A DNA stretch of 64,000 bases from Deminuibacter soli (GTDB lineage Bacteria > Bacteroidota > Bacteroidia > Chitinophagales > Chitinophagaceae): NCBI RefSeq assembly GCF_003412455.1, contig NZ_QTJU01000011.1:62001-126000 (forward strand), in the 5' to 3' direction. Shown here one piece after another: positions 59,884 through 64,000 of the stretch. Each line of letters opens with the position of its first letter. The first letter of the stretch is position 1. Made by a program: the position numbers and the translations under genes. The notes beneath the pieces were generated by a model. It searched no databases. It was not told the DNA's origin and worked only from the letters and a program-made list of their open reading frames with translations.

Positions 59884-61527
59884 ATGCAACAACAACTCAG
59901 TTTAAAGCTGCTGCCTTCCGAAGCGGCAGACGAATCTGTTATACGCAGCTATATTGCACAGGCTGCAGGCAAAAAGCCGGCTTCGGTTGCAGGCTTTTAT
60001 ATTACCAAACGCTCCATTGATGCCAGGGGCAAACAGCCCTGGATTAACCTCACTGTTCAGGCTTATATTGATGAACCTTTTCAGCAACGCCCGCTGCAGC
60101 CTGTTCAATACCCCGATGTAACACAGGCAACCAAAAAAGCCATTGTAATAGGCGCAGGCCCCGCAGGCTTATTCGCAGCCCTGCAGCTGATTGAAAAAGG
60201 CATACAGCCCATTGTACTTGAAAGAGGCAAAGATGTGCGTGCACGCCGCAGGGACCTGGCTGCGCTGAATAAAGAAGGCGTAGTAAACCCCGAAAGCAAT
60301 TACTGCTTTGGCGAAGGCGGCGCAGGCACTTACAGCGATGGCAAGCTGTATACACGCAGCAACAAGCGAGGCGATATTAACCGCATCCTCAACACCTTTG
60401 TACAGTTTGGTGCAGAAGAAAGCATTCTTTTCGATGCGCACCCGCACATTGGCACCAACAAGCTGCCGCAGATTATCACTGCCATGCGTGAACAAATCAC
60501 TGCCTGTGGCGGGCAATTCCTGTTTGAACAAAAAGTAACCGGGTTTATACTTAACAACCAAACGGTACAGGGCGTAACCACACACAGCGGCGACCGGTTT
60601 ATGGCCCATGCTGTTATTATTGCCACAGGCCACTCTGCCCGTGACATCTTTACATTACTGCACAGCCATAACCTGCTTATTGAATCAAAGCCTTTTGCAC
60701 TGGGTGTGCGTATCGAGCACCCGCAGTCGCTCATTGATTGCATTCAATACCATTGCAGCGTACCCGCGGTGGCAGCTGTGGCAAGGGATATCATGGTTCG
60801 CCCGGTTGAACTGCCACCCGCATCGTATAGCCTGGTTGAGCAGGTTGATGGCCGCGGTGTATTCAGCTTTTGTATGTGCCCCGGCGGCATTATTGCACCC
60901 GCAGCAACCAGCCCCGGCGAACTGGTGGTCAATGGCTGGAGCCCCAGTAAACGCAACAACCCTTACGCTAATAGCGGTATGGTGGTACAGGTGAGCCAGC
61001 ACGATGCTTTCCAGTATTTCAGCAAACAACCGGCCTTGTTTAGTGCACTGGCACCCAACACAAAGTTTAATGAAACCGACCCGCTGCTGCTTATGCATTT
61101 TCAGCAGGCAGTAGAACAAAAATCGTTTAATGCAGGCGGCGGCTTGTTTGTAGCACCTGCACAACGCATGGCCGACTTCTGTGAAAACAAAGTCTCTGCC
61201 TCCCTGCCCGATTGCAGTTACCTGCCCGGCGTACACAGCACCTCCCTGCAACAGGCCCTGCCCGGTTTTGTATTTAAAAGCCTGCAGGGTGGCTTCAAAG
61301 CCTTTGGCAAAAAAATGCGCGGTTATTACACCAACGAAGCCATTGCAGTAGCTACAGAAAGCCGCACCTCCTCCCCGGTACGCATACCCCGCGACCCAAC
61401 TACCTTACAACACCCGCAAATAAAGGGTTTGTACCCCTGCGGTGAAGGTGCCGGTTATGCCGGTGGCATTGTAAGCGCAGCCATGGACGGTGAGCGCGTA
61501 GCACTTGCCATAGCAGCAGTAAGTTAA
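59884..61527 (+). CDS. FAD-dependent oxidoreductase (COG2509-like)
   Basis: A 547-residue cytoplasmic flavoprotein. A small N-terminal alpha/beta domain (1-80) precedes the FAD Rossmann motif AIVIGAGPAGLFAALQLIEKG (about 88-108). NYCFGEGGAGTYSDGKLYTRSNKRGD and HIGTNKLPQIITAMREQI are characteristic of this uncharacterised group of dehydrogenases. The C-terminus contains GLYPCGEGAGYAGGIVSAAMDGERVALAI, the second FAD-binding block. The physiological substrate is unknown. It is monocistronic, ended by a strong hairpin. Confidence 0.9.
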   Translation: MQQQLSLKLLPSEAADESVIRSYIAQAAGKKPASVAGFYITKRSIDARGKQPWINLTVQAYIDEPFQQRPLQPVQYPDVTQATKKAIVIGAGPAGLFAALQLIEKGIQPIVLERGKDVRARRRDLAALNKEGVVNPESNYCFGEGGAGTYSDGKLYTRSNKRGDINRILNTFVQFGAEESILFDAHPHIGTNKLPQIITAMREQITACGGQFLFEQKVTGFILNNQTVQGVTTHSGDRFMAHAVIIATGHSARDIFTLLHSHNLLIESKPFALGVRIEHPQSLIDCIQYHCSVPAVAAVARDIMVRPVELPPASYSLVEQVDGRGVFSFCMCPGGIIAPAATSPGELVVNGWSPSKRNNPYANSGMVVQVSQHDAFQYFSKQPALFSALAPNTKFNETDPLLLMHFQQAVEQKSFNAGGGLFVAPAQRMADFCENKVSASLPDCSYLPGVHSTSLQQALPGFVFKSLQGGFKAFGKKMRGYYTNEAIAVATESRTSSPVRIPRDPTTLQHPQIKGLYPCGEGAGYAGGIVSAAMDGERVALAIAAVS

Positions 61528-61568
61528 GGTTAAGGCGTTACCCGCCTGCGGCGGAAGTTGCTTTACTG

Positions 61569-61596
61569 GTGAATAGTGAATAGTCAATAGTGAATT
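61569..61596. repeat. heptanucleotide tandem repeat, 4 units
   Basis: GTGAATA, GTGAATA, GTCAATA, GTGAATT in 7-base phase, directly abutting the terminator hairpin at 61595. Similar in kind to the tracts at 1846, 3535 and 7826 but with a different unit. Confidence 0.7.
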
Positions 61597-61635
61597 AAAC
61601 AGGAAAAGAGCGCGCTGCGCTCTTTTCCTGTTTAA
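61595..61635. terminator. strong bidirectional terminator
   Basis: A 19-bp perfect stem: the left arm 61595-61613 (core AAACAGGAAAAGAGCGC) pairs with 61617-61635 across a three-base loop. It lies between two convergent genes. Confidence 0.8.
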
Positions 61636-61639
61636 GCTC

Positions 61640-61695
61640 CGATCACTAATTCGCTAAGATGGTCTCGACTGTCGATTCTCGATTCTCGAAATGGC
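61640..61695. repeat. TCGA-rich dispersed element, copy 2
   Basis: Aligns with 1988-2042: GATC at the left end, TCGCTAAGATGGTCTCGA, TGTCGA, GATTCTCGA and ATGGCTT at the right end. It sits just after the stop codon of the S1/P1-like gene. Confidence 0.5.
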
Positions 61696-61708
61696 TTCAC
61701 CAGCGCCC

Positions 61709-62713
61709 CTATTCGCTGCTTTTTTCTTCCTTTGCGCGCAACAGGTGTTGCTGTATCAGGGTATTGTTGTGAAAAGCATCCAGCTGCTGCTTCAGGCTGG
61801 TTGCTTCATCAGCCTGCGCGGTATACAGCTTGCTTACATCAGGCTTGCCGGCATCTACCCAGGCAGTGTACCAGAAATCGGCTACCAGGTTGGCAGAGCG
61901 GATGAGCTGTTCATTAATCGTATTTTTCAATGCAGCAGCGTAGGCTTTGGCAAATTCTGTGGTATAACTTTTATACTCTTTGCCTTTGCGCACCTGCACA
62001 CGGTATTTCTGTGCATCAGTAAACTGTGCAGATACTTCTTTTTCTTTTCCAAACACATCGGGCAGCAACGCGTAGGCGCCGCGAACGGCATTCCATACAG
62101 CTTCATCGGGCTTTTTCAGGTACGTTGCCTTGTGTGTGGTGCTAAGGTTGTAATTACTGATCTCCAGTTCAGGCACCATGCTTTCCCACAGGGAGTGCAG
62201 GCCCTTCTGGTTGGTCAGCTGCCCATCGTAATTAACTGCAGTGTGCAGGGGCACATGTGCATCTTCTACATAATGACCAAGATCTGCCGCATAAAAAAGA
62301 ATGCTGTCTTTATTGCCCGACTTAAACGCAGCAGTCAGCTTTTCTTTCATATATATGATGTGGTAAGGCACATAACCATATTTGTACAGGGTATCGGCAG
62401 AATATTTTGCCACTGCCGCAGACCATTTCAGCGGCAGCTCATGTATGGCATTGTTACCATAGGCATCAATATCAATAAAATGTTTGGAAGCCTCAGTGCT
62501 GTCCTGGCTACGCCTGATATCAGGTCTGGGTGCATTATACTCCAGGTAATCGAGGTTATGGAAGAAAAAGCCCTGCAGTGTACCGGGCAATTCGTATACG
62601 GCCAGCTGGTGGGCGGTTTTGTGTACAAGAAAACCCCAGCCCGATGTGAGCAGGGTAATAAGGGCTAAAGCAGCTGCAAAACATATCGTTTTCAGGGTAA
62701 ATATCTTACGCAT
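61709..62713 (-). CDS. S1/P1 nuclease or zinc-phospholipase C superfamily protein
   Basis: A 334-residue exported protein. After the signal, the mature N-terminus is SGWGFLVHKTAHQLAVYELP, where the Trp and His residues form part of a tri-zinc site in S1/P1 nucleases and phospholipase C. HFIDIDAYG, ILFYAADLGHYVEDAHVPLHTAVNYDG and GLHSLWES supply the remaining His and Asp ligands. Both activities use this fold, and I cannot choose between them; the HSLW motif leans to S1/P1. The last 30 residues are a charged tail. Confidence 0.83.
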   Translation of the reverse strand: MRKIFTLKTICFAAALALITLLTSGWGFLVHKTAHQLAVYELPGTLQGFFFHNLDYLEYNAPRPDIRRSQDSTEASKHFIDIDAYGNNAIHELPLKWSAAVAKYSADTLYKYGYVPYHIIYMKEKLTAAFKSGNKDSILFYAADLGHYVEDAHVPLHTAVNYDGQLTNQKGLHSLWESMVPELEISNYNLSTTHKATYLKKPDEAVWNAVRGAYALLPDVFGKEKEVSAQFTDAQKYRVQVRKGKEYKSYTTEFAKAYAAALKNTINEQLIRSANLVADFWYTAWVDAGKPDVSKLYTAQADEATSLKQQLDAFHNNTLIQQHLLRAKEEKSSE

Positions 62714-62856
62714 TGGATGAATGGTTTTAAAATCGGAGCGAAGGTATTATAACCTGCATCACCACCCGTAATAATTCGGTAAATTCATCCACTAATAATG
62801 CATATGCGGCGGCGCAACCATTGTTGTACCGCTGTTCACACCAAAACCTGTTACGT

Positions 62857-63789
62857 ATGGCGCTTCTTGAACTGCAGGGGCTGAAAAAATATTATGCCAC
62901 ACAAAAAGCCGTGGATGATATCAGCTTCTCTATTGAGCAGGGCAGTATTTTCGGTTTGCTTGGCCCCAATGGCGCAGGCAAAACCACCCTGCTTCGTATG
63001 ATTACCGGCATTTTTTACCCGGATGAAGGCAAGATCCTGTTTAACGGCCAGCCCTTTAACGCAGCCAGTGATGCGCGTTATATTGGCTATATGCCCGAAG
63101 AACGCGGCTTGTACAAGAAAATGAAAATAGGCGAACAGGCTTTATACCTGGCGCAGCTGAAGGGCCTCAGCAAGGCTGAAGCCATGGAAAAAATTAAATA
63201 CTGGTTTCGCCGCCTGGAAATGGAAAGCTGGTGGAACAAAAAGGTGGAAGACCTGAGCAAGGGCATGAGCCAGAAGCTGCAGTTTGTTACCACCGTTCTG
63301 CACGAACCCAAACTGGTTATTCTGGATGAGCCTTTCAGCGGTCTTGACCCCGTTAATGCAGGCCTGATCAAAGATGAAATCTTTAACCTCGCCAAACAGG
63401 GCGCTACCATTATCTTCAGCACACACCGCATGGAGCAGGTAGAAGAAATATGCGACAAGATTGTACTGGTAAACCTCGGCAAAAAAATACTCGATGGCGG
63501 TGTAAACCAGATTAAACAGCAGTTCAAGGAAAACAAATTTCACCTGCAGCTGGGCTCAGCCGTGCAAACACCGCAGCATGCGGCTTTCACTGCCAAAGCT
63601 GTATCGCCCAAACAGCTGGAAGTTAGTATCAGCGATGGCTACAAAAGCAACGATGTGCTGCAGTATTTTATACAGCAGGATATCACCATCGAAAGCTTTC
63701 ACGAAATACTGCCTTCCCTCAACGACATCTTTATCCGCGAGGTAGAAGGCACCAAAGCAATCACCCGGGCATTTCAACCGGTACAGTAA
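62857..63789 (+). CDS. ABC transporter ATPase (NatA-like)
   Basis: A 310-residue ATPase from the ATG at 62857. Walker A GLLGPNGAGKTTLL (about 33-46), the Q-loop region YMPEERGLYKKM, signature LSKGMSQKL, Walker B LVILDEPFSGLDPVN and switch His in IIFSTHRMEQVEEICD. The C-terminal DUF4162-like part (from about 225) is typical of NatA/drug-exporter ATPases. A membrane permease gene follows after 31 bases, forming an exporter operon. Substrate unknown; the family includes Na+ and drug exporters. Confidence 0.93.
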   Translation: MALLELQGLKKYYATQKAVDDISFSIEQGSIFGLLGPNGAGKTTLLRMITGIFYPDEGKILFNGQPFNAASDARYIGYMPEERGLYKKMKIGEQALYLAQLKGLSKAEAMEKIKYWFRRLEMESWWNKKVEDLSKGMSQKLQFVTTVLHEPKLVILDEPFSGLDPVNAGLIKDEIFNLAKQGATIIFSTHRMEQVEEICDKIVLVNLGKKILDGGVNQIKQQFKENKFHLQLGSAVQTPQHAAFTAKAVSPKQLEVSISDGYKSNDVLQYFIQQDITIESFHEILPSLNDIFIREVEGTKAITRAFQPVQ

Positions 63790-63820
63790 ACCATCACCAT
63801 ACACTGCAAAAGCATTTCAC

Positions 63821-64000
63821 ATGAGCAAAATTTCACTCATCCTGCAACGCGAATACCTGAGCCGCGTAAAGGATAAGACCTTTATATTAACCACCCTGTT
63901 AACACCCCTGCTGTTTGTAGGGTTTATTGCAGGCGCTACTTATCTCTCCATTGCAGGCAAGGAAAAAGTATCCGTTGCCGTTGCCGACACGCAAAACTAT
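63821..64000 (+). CDS. ABC transporter permease (NatB-like), N-terminal part
   Basis: The gene begins at the ATG at 63821 and is cut by the window end after 60 codons. MSKISLILQREYLSRVKDK is the usual cytoplasmic opening of ABC-2/NatB permeases, followed by a first transmembrane helix (FILTTLLTPLLFVGFIAGAT) and the start of a periplasmic loop. It pairs with the ATPase gene just upstream. Confidence 0.85.
   Translation, partial: MSKISLILQREYLSRVKDKTFILTTLLTPLLFVGFIAGATYLSIAGKEKVSVAVADTQNY

Noticed and set aside
61691-62668. 325-codon open frame opposite the S1/P1-like gene
   Set aside because: It is the antisense shadow of a gene with clear zinc-site motifs and signal peptide; its Cys/Phe-rich translation is not protein-like.
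1-64000. CRISPR arrays, transposases, integrases, toxin-antitoxin or phage modules
   Set aside because: No regularly spaced long repeats and no matching protein motifs were seen on either strand; the tandem repeats present have 7-8-base units without spacers.

Overview
The window looks like a chromosome segment of a Bacteroidota bacterium, most likely from the Chitinophagaceae or a close relative. The evidence is a SusC/SusD polysaccharide-utilisation locus run by an ECF sigma/FecR pair, several TonB-dependent receptors with carboxypeptidase-like N-terminal domains, a giant secreted lyase with a type IX secretion C-terminal sorting domain, many lipoproteins, -7 promoter motifs of the TAnnTTTG type, and few Shine-Dalgarno sequences. 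The segment contains dnaA and two tRNA genes (Pro-TGG, Ser-GCT). I see no phage, transposase, integrase or CRISPR array. The genus assignment is inference.

Layout. 1-4.8 kb: a GlcNAc-related pair (truncated GH20 hexosaminidase and a NagX-like membrane acyltransferase), a cupin, a tRNA dihydrouridine synthase, a DsbA-like protein and a lipoprotein. 4.8-6.9 kb: a decayed SDR gene and a translationally coupled pair of orphan lipoproteins. 6.9-12.2 kb: a secreted tyrosine phosphatase, a large TonB-dependent receptor and a membrane AraC regulator. 12.3-25.3 kb: mostly small housekeeping or stress genes (SRPBCC, maltose acetyltransferase, DinB, ABC-F ATPase with a structured leader, siderophore-type receptor, DUF1826-like protein, tRNA-Pro, EamA transporter, DOPA-dioxygenase family, DUF427, cupin-8, Crp/Fnr, cupin).

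25.3-37.5 kb is a compact leftward utilisation locus: sigma factor, FecR, SusC, SusD, a 6-hairpin glycosidase, an SGNH esterase, a GH27 enzyme and a second 6-hairpin glycosidase. 37.8-45.3 kb, also leftward, carries an epoxide hydrolase, a phosphodiesterase/flippase operon, and a second sigma/FecR pair whose third gene is not SusC but an STN-domain protein with short surface-type repeats and a probable beta-barrel. 45.6-50.8 kb is dense in small regulators (two paralogous AraC proteins, MarR, HxlR) interleaved with small enzymes, two of them exported. 51.2-55.2 kb is the multidomain T9SS lyase. 55.5-64 kb returns to core genes: tRNA-Ser, dnaA, a 5'-nucleotidase split into two overlapping genes, a DUF3127 protein with an SSB-like tail, a FAD oxidoreductase, an S1/P1-like hydrolase and the start of an ABC exporter operon.

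The points I would look at first are: (i) the leader of the ABC-F gene, where a four-codon upstream ORF overlaps an inverted repeat that pairs with the start codon, like a translational attenuator; (ii) the STN/repeat/barrel protein with its own sigma and anti-sigma factors; (iii) the coupled lipoproteins with a Cys-His-Asp arrangement; (iv) an intergenic module (short 7-8 nt tandem repeat, hairpin, about 55-nt TCGA-rich element) present twice. All functional statements rest on reading motifs by eye; no database search was run.
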